Shown one piece after another: positions 1 to 9,405 of a DNA stretch of 57,302 nt (the stretch's first letter is position 1; each line of letters begins with the position of its first letter). The notes beneath the pieces are model-generated. The model was not told where the DNA came from and did no database searches. It saw nothing but the letters and a program-made list of their open reading frames with translations. The position numbers were made by a program, and so were the translations under genes. The DNA comes from Bacteroides sp. (GTDB taxonomy: Bacteria > Bacteroidota > Bacteroidia > Bacteroidales > Bacteroidaceae), in NCBI GenBank assembly GCA_021201335.1, contig JAJQFD010000015.1, positions 1-57,302 on the forward strand, given 5' to 3'.

Positions 1-34
1 GCATATACTTTTGATAAAGTGTACAATTTATAAA

Positions 35-54
35 TAGCAACTTGAATTAATTAC
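35..54 (+). repeat. 20-bp repeat, inverted mate at the right end of the window
   Basis: TAGCAACTTGAATTAATTAC here recurs exactly on the opposite strand at 57247-57266, and a TTTATAAAT stretch lies just outside both copies. The two copies sit 57 kb apart, close to the two window ends. This could be one member of a dispersed repeat family or the footprint of a mobile element. Nothing else recognisable lies in 1-188. Confidence 0.6.
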
Positions 55-188
55 AAAATTATTTGGTTAGATATGAGGTGATTTATTATAAATTTAGGAG
101 TTTATTTAGTCAATGGATTTTTAGTGATAGTTTTTATAAAAACTCTGGGTTTATAGTGAACGGCCAAATAGCAAACTATTAAAAACAG

Positions 189-230
189 AAGTGCCCCTTA
201 AGTTATTTATCTAACTTTTGGGGCACTTTT
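189..230 (-). terminator. Hairpin terminator downstream of the SusC/D operon
   Basis: The arms AAGTGCCCC and GGGGCACTT enclose a second stem AAGTTA/TAACTT, giving a long hairpin with a small internal mismatch. T-rich tails exist on both strands. It lies about 113 bp beyond the stop codon of the last minus-strand lipoprotein gene, so it probably ends that operon. It may also serve a plus-strand transcript coming from outside the window. Confidence 0.65.
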
Positions 231-342
231 GGAATAACATTAAAATAGACAGATATTCTATTCTTTACCTTTCAACCAACTAATTTCATTATTAACGAAT
301 CAGCTAAACACATTATTCAAATATTATGAAAGAAAAAGCCTA

Positions 343-969
343 TTATTCATCAAGAATGGGCTTCATTATATTAACATGAATTAGATTAACTTGTATTTCA
401 TATTTATTATGAACCATTATATACGCCCCTCCAGCATGAAAAAGAACAGGTTTTTTGCTCTTATATTTAAGGGTTATTTTGGGTATATTCGATGGTTCTA
501 TCTTATTTACACCCATTATTGGATCAATTCCAACTTCTATTTGAGAAATTTCTACTTCTACAACTCCCCTTTTACATGACACTTTTGTAGACATCAACAT
601 ATAATCAAGATCATATTCAATTTCATTATCATCAATTCTTGCATCCCCAGTATCAAAAGTAGAACGTCCAATACCGCCATCCCATTTCATGTAAACAGTT
701 CCACCATAGAAATGATAAAAGCCACTCCATGAATAAGAAATCTCACCTGTGGGACCTGGATCGAAATTAGGAAAAATTGGCTCTGGTTTCCGATTAGGAG
801 TAGTATCTGCATGAGCAACTAATCCATTTTTCTCTAGGGATAATAAGGTTTCCGAATCAATAATCAATTCGTTAGATACTGCTGAATTAAAAACAGTTAT
901 GTCATCTTGACTACATGCGACCATAAATAACATAAATAAAATAACTAACAAAGTCATAATATTTTTCAT
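343..969 (-). CDS. Hypothetical lipoprotein, last gene of the SusC/D operon
   Basis: This 208-residue protein starts with a lipoprotein signal whose lipobox is MVAC (Cys19), so it is probably anchored in the outer membrane. After the signal comes an Asp/Asn/Ser-rich linker and a single small domain rich in aromatic residues and beta-type segments (about residues 70-205). I recognise no family. It lies 22 bp downstream of the BACON gene on the same strand. By position it is probably a surface accessory of the SusC/D uptake system, but its role is unknown. The next feature downstream is the hairpin at 189-230. Confidence 0.75.
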   Translation of the reverse strand: MKNIMTLLVILFMLFMVACSQDDITVFNSAVSNELIIDSETLLSLEKNGLVAHADTTPNRKPEPIFPNFDPGPTGEISYSWSGFYHFYGGTVYMKWDGGIGRSTFDTGDARIDDNEIEYDLDYMLMSTKVSCKRGVVEVEISQIEVGIDPIMGVNKIEPSNIPKITLKYKSKKPVLFHAGGAYIMVHNKYEIQVNLIHVNIMKPILDE

Positions 970-991
970 AATGTAGAATTTAGTATTATAA

Positions 992-2251
992 CTATCGGGA
1001 AAATCCGGTAAAGTTTACATATTCAGTAAGAGTGGTAAAATAAGATGAATTGCTTGGTGTTTTACTAGTGAAAACTTCAAAAGAGAAACTATTTGCCTTA
1101 TAATTACCCCACAAACCATTATCAACAGCCGCCAATTCATTATTTGACTCATCATTGTTGAAAATTAAATTAAAGCCCGTACCCTGTGTCCATGTAAAAT
1201 ATCCCGCAGCATTATCAATTACACAAAGATGGATATAAAAAGGACTTAATATTCCTGCTTCCTGAGTAGTCATACTCATGCGATGTGTTTTTACATCGTA
1301 ATTTATTAACACATTAAGCTCCAGTCCTGTCATAATATAACTTTTGTTTGCTTCTTTTTCAACAAATGTTACTTTTTTAGACTTATTATCATATTTGATA
1401 TTCCATGTACCCAAGAAGTATTTATAATAATCGACAATACTCGATTGAGTTACATCAATCTCTATTACAACCTCACCTGCCTTAATTTTTATTTTTCCCT
1501 TACGTGGAGTACCAGTATCATTCTGTGGAGCATTTACTGTTATATCTAACCCGTTTTTACTAGTAGTATACCAGTCACCTTCTGATTCAATTGTCCATGA
1601 ATTATCAATTTTTTCAATATCCGGATTGATGCTAAAAGTATATACACTTTCGGTGCCATCTAAAGAAATCTTTGATGAGCTAATCAAAGAGGCTTGTGTA
1701 AGTGTTACCTTCTTCGTTTTCCAACCAGAGCTAAATGTAAGGAAGGTACTTCGATCTCCAACAGTATTTAATTCAGGTATTATTTTTAGATAACCGTTTT
1801 CAATCGATACTTTTACCCAATTGGCTTCAGATGTTACAGATACATTATCGCTATTCGTATAAAGTTCAAATTGAGTCTCCTGAGATAAAGCACTTATCTC
1901 ATAATTTTCTTCCAAATCAAATATAGTACCCATTTGGTTTATAGCCACACTTTCAGAAATTCCTCCTGCCGTAAATGTAACCGTTGCTACACGAGCTGAA
2001 ATGCCATCATTAGTTGCTACTTCATATGATACACTGCCTGAACCTGGTGTGCCCAGTTTAAGCCATTCCTGATTGGAAGTTACAGATACTGTTGCACTGG
2101 ACACAAATATAATAGTTCCACTTCCACCCGGAGCCTGGAATTCAACATCCGAACTAACGATTTTCAGTGTCATAATATCATTATCGTCATCACTACAGCC
2201 TATAAAGACCCATATCAATGATATAAAGAGTAAAGGGAATATCTTTTTCAT
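992..2251 (-). CDS. BACON-domain lipoprotein with a DUF4302-like C-terminal domain
   Basis: This is a 419-residue lipoprotein (lipobox FIGC, Cys19, then SDDDND). Three consecutive BACON-type beta-sandwich repeats can be seen at about 30-108, 109-190 and 191-275, each ending in a strand of the INQ/LTQ/VTQ type and containing an NQEW-, EANW- or EGDW-like core. The last 140 residues (from FLGTW) resemble the C-terminus of the DUF4302 neighbour; both have WTxGxGxxLI and then VDNGxWxxY. BACON domains are usually thought to bind carbohydrate or to space enzymes from the cell surface. The gene lies 12 bp downstream of the DUF4302 gene in the SusC/D operon. The substrate is unknown. Confidence 0.82.
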   Translation of the reverse strand: MKKIFPLLFISLIWVFIGCSDDDNDIMTLKIVSSDVEFQAPGGSGTIIFVSSATVSVTSNQEWLKLGTPGSGSVSYEVATNDGISARVATVTFTAGGISESVAINQMGTIFDLEENYEISALSQETQFELYTNSDNVSVTSEANWVKVSIENGYLKIIPELNTVGDRSTFLTFSSGWKTKKVTLTQASLISSSKISLDGTESVYTFSINPDIEKIDNSWTIESEGDWYTTSKNGLDITVNAPQNDTGTPRKGKIKIKAGEVVIEIDVTQSSIVDYYKYFLGTWNIKYDNKSKKVTFVEKEANKSYIMTGLELNVLINYDVKTHRMSMTTQEAGILSPFYIHLCVIDNAAGYFTWTQGTGFNLIFNNDESNNELAAVDNGLWGNYKANSFSFEVFTSKTPSNSSYFTTLTEYVNFTGFSR

Positions 2252-2263
2252 ACTATTTAATCT

Positions 2264-3580
2264 TTAGTTATTTTTCACTAGCTTAACGAGATTTTGGAAT
2301 CGAACTAGATAACCTTCAGCAGATCCATTTGAAGGCGATGGAGAAGAGAATGCAAAGAACATTATTCCTGTAACATTATATCCTGACCATTTACCATTAT
2401 CGACAAAAGTTAGTTCTGGTTTGTCAGTATTGTCATCATATATCAGGTCATATCCAGATCCCTCTGTCCAGGTAAGAGTTCCTTCACCAATATCCCATGG
2501 GCATAAATACACATAATATTGATCGTAAGTTCCCATATACTGAGATAGCATCGACAACTTTCCCGTTTTTTTACTATATCCAAGCTCAACATTATAGCCT
2601 CTGGTACCTATCTTCAATCCTTTTAAAGTTAGGGAGGAACCTTTTTTATTTTCTTCGATGGAGACATTCACTTGAGTATTTCCATTATTATAATAAAGCA
2701 CCCAATTCCCAATAAATGTTTCGTAAGGAATATAATTATCAGATATTCCGGCTATAAGTTCGATATTAGTAGCCTCCGACAATAACTTCCCCTCTTCCCA
2801 CCTCAGATTCTGAACCGGAGTACCACCCATCTCTATTTCTTTATATAAATTAATACCTGTGGGAGTATAGCAAAAACCAATAGATTCCCAAACATCTGGA
2901 TTTGAATTATCAGGCACATACCTAAAAACATTGTTTAATTCATCCAAATCAAATTCTATTTCATTCGGAGCCCCCTTATTCCAGATGAAACTACTGTAGG
3001 GGCTTTCGGCTATTTTTTCCTGCACTTGATAAACTCCATCCAGATAAGTAACCCAATCTGTATTTTCATTCAAAGCTCTGAATACAATTTTATTCCCGGT
3101 TTTCGTACCCCGGAAAATGATCTCTTCGTCGGTACCGCTAATATATGTAAATTCAAAATCACCATCATAACTTGCACCATTACCATAATCCGGATCAGCA
3201 AAATAATGGAAAATATAGTTGTAAGTATCAAAGCTCAATACCGCACTGTTGGAGGTGAGTATGGAATAATGGCTGGTATAGGTAAGGTAATTTGGTTGAT
3301 TATTTTCCTCCTCACGGGCAATTTCACTGCTTACAGTCACTTCTCCGTTTTCATCGAACTTTGCTAAAACCGCGAAACCTCCATAAGATTGTAATTCTTC
3401 CGGATAATATTCTATTACCCATCCGTTTGAGGCAGAAATCAATAGGTCTTTACAAGCTCTTACATTTGCATCCAGTCTTTCAGTAGCAGTTTGGTCAAAC
3501 AGATCATCCACCTCAGTTGTACAACTGTAGTTAAAAATAAGAAGTACAGATATGCTAATATAATAGATAATGTTTCTCAT
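2264..3580 (-). CDS. DUF4302 domain-containing lipoprotein
   Basis: This 438-residue protein has a signal peptide ending in a weak lipobox (NYSC, Cys20). The opening part (TERLDANVRACKDLLISASNGW, split over about residues 30-55) and the YGGF and DENGEV segments that follow are typical of DUF4302 proteins, which occur next to SusC/SusD pairs with a zinc metallohydrolase. The C-terminal 150 residues (FIGNW onward) share a domain with the BACON protein downstream. The gene begins 2 bp after the metallohydrolase gene, so translation is probably coupled. It is likely a surface-exposed accessory; its molecular function is not known. Confidence 0.85.
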   Translation of the reverse strand: MRNIIYYISISVLLIFNYSCTTEVDDLFDQTATERLDANVRACKDLLISASNGWVIEYYPEELQSYGGFAVLAKFDENGEVTVSSEIAREEENNQPNYLTYTSHYSILTSNSAVLSFDTYNYIFHYFADPDYGNGASYDGDFEFTYISGTDEEIIFRGTKTGNKIVFRALNENTDWVTYLDGVYQVQEKIAESPYSSFIWNKGAPNEIEFDLDELNNVFRYVPDNSNPDVWESIGFCYTPTGINLYKEIEMGGTPVQNLRWEEGKLLSEATNIELIAGISDNYIPYETFIGNWVLYYNNGNTQVNVSIEENKKGSSLTLKGLKIGTRGYNVELGYSKKTGKLSMLSQYMGTYDQYYVYLCPWDIGEGTLTWTEGSGYDLIYDDNTDKPELTFVDNGKWSGYNVTGIMFFAFSSPSPSNGSAEGYLVRFQNLVKLVKNN

Positions 3581-3582
3581 AA

Positions 3583-4503
3583 TTATACAATTTCAAAGTT
3601 AACCCAGTCTATTTCATACACTTCCTCAAATCGGCGTTCCAAGATTCTCTTTAATACATCCAGATCAATTTTCCATGTTTCTAACATGTATTTTTTAACT
3701 ATATCAACCTTTCTCATGATAATAGCCTCTGCGTCGGCACCTGCTACTGCCATTCTAGCATTCCATTCTTCATCCGAAAGAGTTACATAAAAGGCCAATG
3801 TCTCTACAAAGTCTTCGTTTGCTTCACTGGTAGCATAGGCACTGATAAAACCTAACTCTAAAGCATCCTCATCATCTAAGTCATCCCAGGTTGCTTTATA
3901 ATTTCCTGCGGAAATTTCTTTAAATTCAGTGGGATAATCTTTAGTTTGGTGAAGGATATGTCCGAACTCATGATGAAGGGTATGGAGATAATAATAGTTG
4001 ATATTATCTTTATCTAAATAGACTACTTTATTTTCTTCTTCATCTATTTCAAGCCAGTCGGCAAGCCAATTGCCGGCATAAAGCGTGATTTTTAATCCGC
4101 CTTCGGCCGTACCCAGTGTATAAGTATTATTTGCATTCCATCCTACTGTACCTATGACATGAAATATCCGCGGGGCATACGTGCGTAGGAATGTTAATCC
4201 ACCCACTTCTACATAAGGTTCCAGCCAAAGGTATTTTACCATTTTGGCTAGTTTTTTACTTTCCACGATATCGGCTGGTACCAAATCATAGGTTAAATCA
4301 CTCTCAATATCTTCATATTTATATTTAAACTGGATATTATAATCCGCCCGGAAATAAGTATCCAGCCAGCGATCGAATTCGTTTTGTTCGTTAGTGGAGT
4401 CTATTACTACACTGGTGGAACTCAAACTATCTTCACTACAAGCACTGAACGTGAATCCAACCAACATTACACTTAAAATAATATATAAAATCTTTCGTTT
4501 CAT
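3583..4503 (-). CDS. Substrate import-associated zinc metallohydrolase lipoprotein
   Basis: This 306-residue lipoprotein (lipobox FSAC, Cys22) has a gluzincin-type zinc site HEFGH at 178-182, preceded by LHTLH, and an acidic helix further on (ANEDFVETLAFY) that could carry a third metal ligand. It matches the putative zinc-binding metallopeptidase lipoproteins encoded with SusC/SusD (LP_HExxH_w_tonB type). The order is SusC, SusD, then this gene 23 bp later, then DUF4302 2 bp later. By analogy it may cut a protein or peptide substrate at the surface before uptake, but the bond it cleaves cannot be read from sequence. Confidence 0.88.
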   Translation of the reverse strand: MKRKILYIILSVMLVGFTFSACSEDSLSSTSVVIDSTNEQNEFDRWLDTYFRADYNIQFKYKYEDIESDLTYDLVPADIVESKKLAKMVKYLWLEPYVEVGGLTFLRTYAPRIFHVIGTVGWNANNTYTLGTAEGGLKITLYAGNWLADWLEIDEEENKVVYLDKDNINYYYLHTLHHEFGHILHQTKDYPTEFKEISAGNYKATWDDLDDEDALELGFISAYATSEANEDFVETLAFYVTLSDEEWNARMAVAGADAEAIIMRKVDIVKKYMLETWKIDLDVLKRILERRFEEVYEIDWVNFEIV

Positions 4504-4526
4504 ATTAAATTCTTTTTAGGTTAAAC

Positions 4527-6051
4527 TCATCTGGGATTAGGTTGCATACCTGCTGATATAACAAGACCTGGGATTTGAAGAGCAAGGCGCTTGTCATAGG
4601 GTTCGATATTAATATCTGTTCCATTTAAATTTACATGCGTATAGGCTATTCCGTATCGTTTTAAATCGAGCAGGCGGGTACCCTCATGGAGAGTAAGAAT
4701 CCGACGAGCGTGTAAACAGGCATGGATCATGTTTTCCTGCGTACCTGCATTTACCGTAAAACGAGGAGCCATGGGTTTCTTGTATAAGGAACCTGCAGTT
4801 TCGTAAAAACCGGTAATAGTAGCTACATCTGCAGCTCGAGCATTACTGGCCACGTAAAAATAGGAAAGATCTGTTGCAGCTTTATCATATTGCTCTAACA
4901 GAGTATAAGCTTCCGCCCGGTTTAGCAAGGTTTTCTCGACGGAATACGCCACATTCAAAATATAGGCATATCCAATATTTTCCGCTTCATTGGTGAAAAC
5001 GAAATATTCCATTTGCTTGGGAAAAATATAACTGGGAATACCACTAGTACTTCCGTAAAATCGTATATATTTAGAAAAAATGAGAGAACCAGCCCCCCAA
5101 GTAGGACCTCTACTATCAGTAGTTTCTACTAACAGTTCATAGGTATGTACCGCACGGGAGTCATATGCCATTCTACCGGACATTGAATGAATACCTTGCA
5201 AGAGAAGGTTGGCCTGAACTTTTGAATCAACCCAAGCTGAAGTATATTCATCGCCACCAGTCAGACCTTTCCAACTGGAATAATCGCGCATGATACTGGA
5301 TGGATTTTCGCCAATCGCTGCTGTGGCATGAGTGACAGCTTCCTGGTATTTACCATAAAACAGATAGAACTGGGCTGCAAAAGCATTGGTCGCTGTTCTC
5401 GTGAAATGATATTTGGGTTGTTTATAGAGATTGTCGTCAATCAAGGGTAAACCTTCCTCAATATCAGCCGCTATTTTTTCGTATACTTGAGCCACTGTGC
5501 CTCGTTCATACTGATTTTCGGCAGTTGTTTCTACTTTAGTAACGTAAGGCACTCCCAGATCTGTTGTACTGGATTGCGGATTGTAGGGCTGGCAAAATAT
5601 ATTGCAGAGTGTAAAGTGTGCATACGCCCGACATATCAGAGCTTCACCTTTCTGTGCGGAAAGATCGAGCGAACTATCAGCAGCTTCTAATTTTTCAATT
5701 GATTCCAGTGCCAGATTAGCCGCTGCCACAGCTTTGTAGTTTTGTTCCCATAAATCATGGGGGCTATCAGTGTCGATAGTCGAAAAGGTATGATTGAAAA
5801 GGTATGCGTCGCGGCAATTTTCATCATCCCAGGTATAGGCAATTCCCCGGTCAGTCACATTATCCGACATTTGTTCATGCACCAGTATAGGAAGATTCTG
5901 TGAATAAGCCGAAATCAAAAGTTTGGTTATCTTTTCGGGAGTATCTATTTCGGTCCGGTTATCAGGCATTTCATCCAGGAAGTCGTTACATGCCGTGAGC
6001 AAAATAACACCCGAAAGTAATAGAAAAATATGATGTATTATTTTTTTTCAT
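4527..6051 (-). CDS. SusD/RagB-family lipoprotein; signal peptide out of frame by one base
   Basis: The protein is a SusD-like surface lipoprotein that caps the SusC pore and binds substrate. Features include CNDFLDEMPDNR at the mature N-terminus, TPR-like helices, and the C-terminal RILTLHEGTRLLDLKRYG segment. The uninterrupted frame runs only up to a TTG at 6002. The natural start is the ATG at 6051, 21 bp after susC, which would give MKKIIHHIFLLLSGVILLTAC with a perfect LTAC lipobox. That reading needs seven As after the ATG; the sequence has eight (6041-6048), so the ATG frame ends after 21 codons. A sequencing error, or slippage that switches the gene, are both possible. The rest of the gene is intact. 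Confidence 0.88.
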
Positions 6052-6072
6052 AATGCAATTAAAATTAGATGT

Positions 6073-9000
6073 TTATAACCCCATTCTTACTGTAAATGTA
6101 ATTTGCTTCGCCAATGGAGAAGAAACTCCACCCGCTTGATAATATTCAGGATCTTGTCCATTCAGTGAACTGTGCGCATAGATAAGGAACGGATTGGTTA
6201 CCTGTATTTTCAATGAAAGATCGCTCAGACTGATTTTTCGCGCCAGTTCCCGGGCAAAATCATACGTCAGGGAAATTTCTTTCATGCGAATAAAATCACC
6301 TTTGGCCACCCGCACAGGAGTATAATTGTAAGCACTATATGCTTTTCTTAATGCAGATTCCTGGTAATTATTGATTTCACGTACACTGGCAATTACAGGT
6401 ACATTGGTCTGGTTTTCGTTGCCTGCCACCATCCAGCGGTTTTTAAATTCATTAGGCATAGCGTCAAAATCATTGTAACGAGCCTTGAAAACCGTATTCA
6501 GCCTGATAGAATTACCAAAACCGTATGTCATAAATACATTCAAACGGAATCTTTTATAGGTAAATATATTACCAAATCCTCCGGTATAAACCGGATCAGT
6601 GGGCCCTTCATATTTCAATGAATTCAGATCGGCCTCATGGGTGGATTGAAAGTTAATATCCGAGTAGTTGTCTTTTGTGTAAGTTTTATCTCCAATTTTA
6701 TAGATGGGGAAACCTTCCGAATCCAAACCTTCGAATGGAATGGAAAATAAAGAATAAGGAGCATATCCTTGAAGATTGTATCCGGTGCCGACAATCAAAT
6801 TCAGAATATTGGCATCTGATTTTAAATCGGTAATTTTATGTTTACTCCAGGAAAATGTCAAGTCCGTTGTCCAGCGGAATTTGTCTATCTCGACATTGCG
6901 GGTTGATAAAGTAAACTCCACTCCCTTGGATTTCATATCCGCTATATTAGCATACTTACGGATTTCTCCTCCGGCACCTTGCGTATTCATAATCCCCAGC
7001 AAATCATAATTATTTCGGGTATAAAAATCGGTTTCCAGATTAATACGATTATCCAATAACCCAACAGATAATCCCAGATTCAATTCGTGTTTCTTTTCAT
7101 AAGTCAGCCCGTCATTTCCTAATTTATCAATCATAAGACCTGACTCCCTGTCACCAGCACTGGGACGCCATGCATTATAATTTTTGATAATGGCTACAGA
7201 ATTCGAAATATAGTCAGGCCCGGCATCAGCAGTTAAGCTGTAAGATGCTTTTACATTCAAATGCGACAGAGTAGGTTTCAGGGATTCAAAAAACTCTTCT
7301 TCGTGTACATTCCAGGCTGCGCCCACATTCCAGGTAGGCAGCCAACGTGAACTTGTACTCTTTCCCAATCGGTTGGTTCCTTCGTAACGAATAGTACCAT
7401 TTAAATTGTATTTACCTTTATAAGAATAGTTAAGCATACCAAAAAAGGCAGCCGTTTTCCGGGTAGTATTGGAAAGTGAGTAATAATTTTTATTATCTTC
7501 TACCGTTTTCTTGAAAGCCAGGTAATTATAGAAAGGAATTTCCCCTTCGTCGTATTGCATACCCCAACCCCTGAACCAATCGTTTGTACGTTTCACGGAG
7601 GTAATTTCCATACCTCCATAGGCATGCATAATGTGGATATCATTCAACGTTTTGTTCCACGTTAATGAATTACGGACACTGTAACTGCTGGTTTTATATT
7701 CACGCTTTTCGTAAATCCCGCCATCGGGAAGGATAGAAACAGGTAATGAATTAATTGCATCCGGATCTTTATACAAATAAGGGTTCTTATCTCTGATCAC
7801 CGCATCCCCCATTTCACGGTAAGCTCTAGCCTGATTGGAATTATCTCTTATAAAATGTTGATTGGAGGAAGATACATACCGGAAGGAAGCCAATGAGTTG
7901 AAATTTAATCCCGGGATAATCGTCCAACTTAATTCACCCTGGAATTTGGCATCAATTACATCCATGCGGATATAATTATTATTGAGTTCTTCAATCACAT
8001 TAAAAGCGGCATAATTACGTGTGTATGATTCATCAGCAGCCATGGTACGTGAAGTATTCATGCCATAATAGAAAGGATTTATATCGAATTTCCGGCTAAC
8101 AGTCCCAAATACGTCATCTGTCTCCTGTGTCAATGTACCTGGTGCGAATTGCTTCCGATAACTCGCATTTCCGTGTGCGGTAAAACTCACTTTGTCAGAT
8201 AACTTATACGATGTATTTGCATTGAATGTATAACGTTTTACCCCACTTTGCTTATACCATCCCGGGTCATCCATAAAACTCAGTGACAAATATGAAGTTG
8301 ATTTTGCTGTACCTGTACTCATGCTGATTGAATGATTCATCATGATACTGTTGCTGAACAGTTCATCAAACCAATCCGTATTGCGGTATTCTCCTACCCG
8401 GAGATAATCATTCATGGCTTTTTCAGTATACGGCAAGCCGAACTGACCGGATGTTTCGTCATATCGGTTAATAAGGGAGTACATTCTACCATATATTCCA
8501 CTGTGTTGGGCACGTAATGTTTCGGCCAGGTTAAGAAATCCCTTGGATTGCATTTCGCGGAATACACTCATCTGATCCTGGGAATTCATAATATTATATT
8601 CAGCGTAGTTAGGCTTTAAGCGGGTGGTGAATTCTCCTGAATAGGATAAACGGGTGGCACCTTCGCGTCCTTTTTTAGTGGTGATAACAATAACCCCGGC
8701 CATGGCCTTTGCCCCATAGATGGAAGTGGCGGAACCATCTTTTAAAATATTGAAGCTTTCAATATCTTCGGCATTCAACCCCGCAATAGCAGAACTGATC
8801 ATGGTAACAGCATCACCGGAAGATAAATCGGTGGGACTTACCTCTGTTACATCTTCTACGATTACACCATCTACTACCCATAAAGGTTTGGAAGTACCAA
8901 GAATAGAGGTAGCTCCACGAACCCTGATTTTCGGTGCTGTACCAAATGTAGCAGATACATTCTGTACGGAAACTCCAGCGGCACGACCTTCCAGTGACCG

Positions 9001-9405
9001 GCTGATATCAGCCATACCACTCAATTTCACATCCTCAGCAGCTAATCGGTTGGATGCTCCGGTAAAAAGACGTTTATCCATCTTTGTCATCCCCGTTACA
9101 ACAACTTCATCTATCATAACAGATGAAGGTTTCATTTCTATAACCAGTCGCTCTTTGGCTACTACTTCCATTGTTTCATATCCAATAAAAGAGATTACCA
9201 GCCGGGAATTCCGCGAAGGAACCCTCAATTTGAAAGTACCGTCCAGTGAGGTCGTAGTTCCGGTTTGTGTGTTTTTAATTTGAATGGTGGCGCCAATAAT
9301 TGGTTCGCCTAATTCATCTTTGACCAAACCATTAACATCAATGCTTTGCGCGCTTATTATATTGACTAACATAATAAACGTGACAAGGAGTAAACTTCTT
9401 TTCAT
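6073..9405 (-). CDS. SusC/RagA-family TonB-linked outer membrane receptor
   Basis: This 1110-residue protein has a cleavable signal peptide (ends IISAQ), a carboxypeptidase-regulatory-like domain at about 22-95 (VNGLVKDELGEPIIGATI), a DEVVVTG segment leading into the plug domain (about 105-245, with the RVRGATSILGTSKPLWVVDGVIV pattern, interrupted here by its usual insertions), and a long beta-barrel ending in the aromatic-poor TVRMGL. The length is normal for SusC proteins. It is the first gene of the six-gene minus-strand operon. With SusD it forms the energised uptake channel for an oligosaccharide or peptide. The metallohydrolase next door makes a protein-derived ligand somewhat more likely, by inference only. 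No sigma/anti-sigma pair lies beside it. Confidence 0.93.
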   Translation of the reverse strand: MKRSLLLVTFIMLVNIISAQSIDVNGLVKDELGEPIIGATIQIKNTQTGTTTSLDGTFKLRVPSRNSRLVISFIGYETMEVVAKERLVIEMKPSSVMIDEVVVTGMTKMDKRLFTGASNRLAAEDVKLSGMADISRSLEGRAAGVSVQNVSATFGTAPKIRVRGATSILGTSKPLWVVDGVIVEDVTEVSPTDLSSGDAVTMISSAIAGLNAEDIESFNILKDGSATSIYGAKAMAGVIVITTKKGREGATRLSYSGEFTTRLKPNYAEYNIMNSQDQMSVFREMQSKGFLNLAETLRAQHSGIYGRMYSLINRYDETSGQFGLPYTEKAMNDYLRVGEYRNTDWFDELFSNSIMMNHSISMSTGTAKSTSYLSLSFMDDPGWYKQSGVKRYTFNANTSYKLSDKVSFTAHGNASYRKQFAPGTLTQETDDVFGTVSRKFDINPFYYGMNTSRTMAADESYTRNYAAFNVIEELNNNYIRMDVIDAKFQGELSWTIIPGLNFNSLASFRYVSSSNQHFIRDNSNQARAYREMGDAVIRDKNPYLYKDPDAINSLPVSILPDGGIYEKREYKTSSYSVRNSLTWNKTLNDIHIMHAYGGMEITSVKRTNDWFRGWGMQYDEGEIPFYNYLAFKKTVEDNKNYYSLSNTTRKTAAFFGMLNYSYKGKYNLNGTIRYEGTNRLGKSTSSRWLPTWNVGAAWNVHEEEFFESLKPTLSHLNVKASYSLTADAGPDYISNSVAIIKNYNAWRPSAGDRESGLMIDKLGNDGLTYEKKHELNLGLSVGLLDNRINLETDFYTRNNYDLLGIMNTQGAGGEIRKYANIADMKSKGVEFTLSTRNVEIDKFRWTTDLTFSWSKHKITDLKSDANILNLIVGTGYNLQGYAPYSLFSIPFEGLDSEGFPIYKIGDKTYTKDNYSDINFQSTHEADLNSLKYEGPTDPVYTGGFGNIFTYKRFRLNVFMTYGFGNSIRLNTVFKARYNDFDAMPNEFKNRWMVAGNENQTNVPVIASVREINNYQESALRKAYSAYNYTPVRVAKGDFIRMKEISLTYDFARELARKISLSDLSLKIQVTNPFLIYAHSSLNGQDPEYYQAGGVSSPLAKQITFTVRMGL

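Noticed and set aside
8720..9283. 187-codon plus-strand frame inside susC
   Set aside because: It is antisense to the conserved plug domain and has no promoter or family match; a shadow frame.
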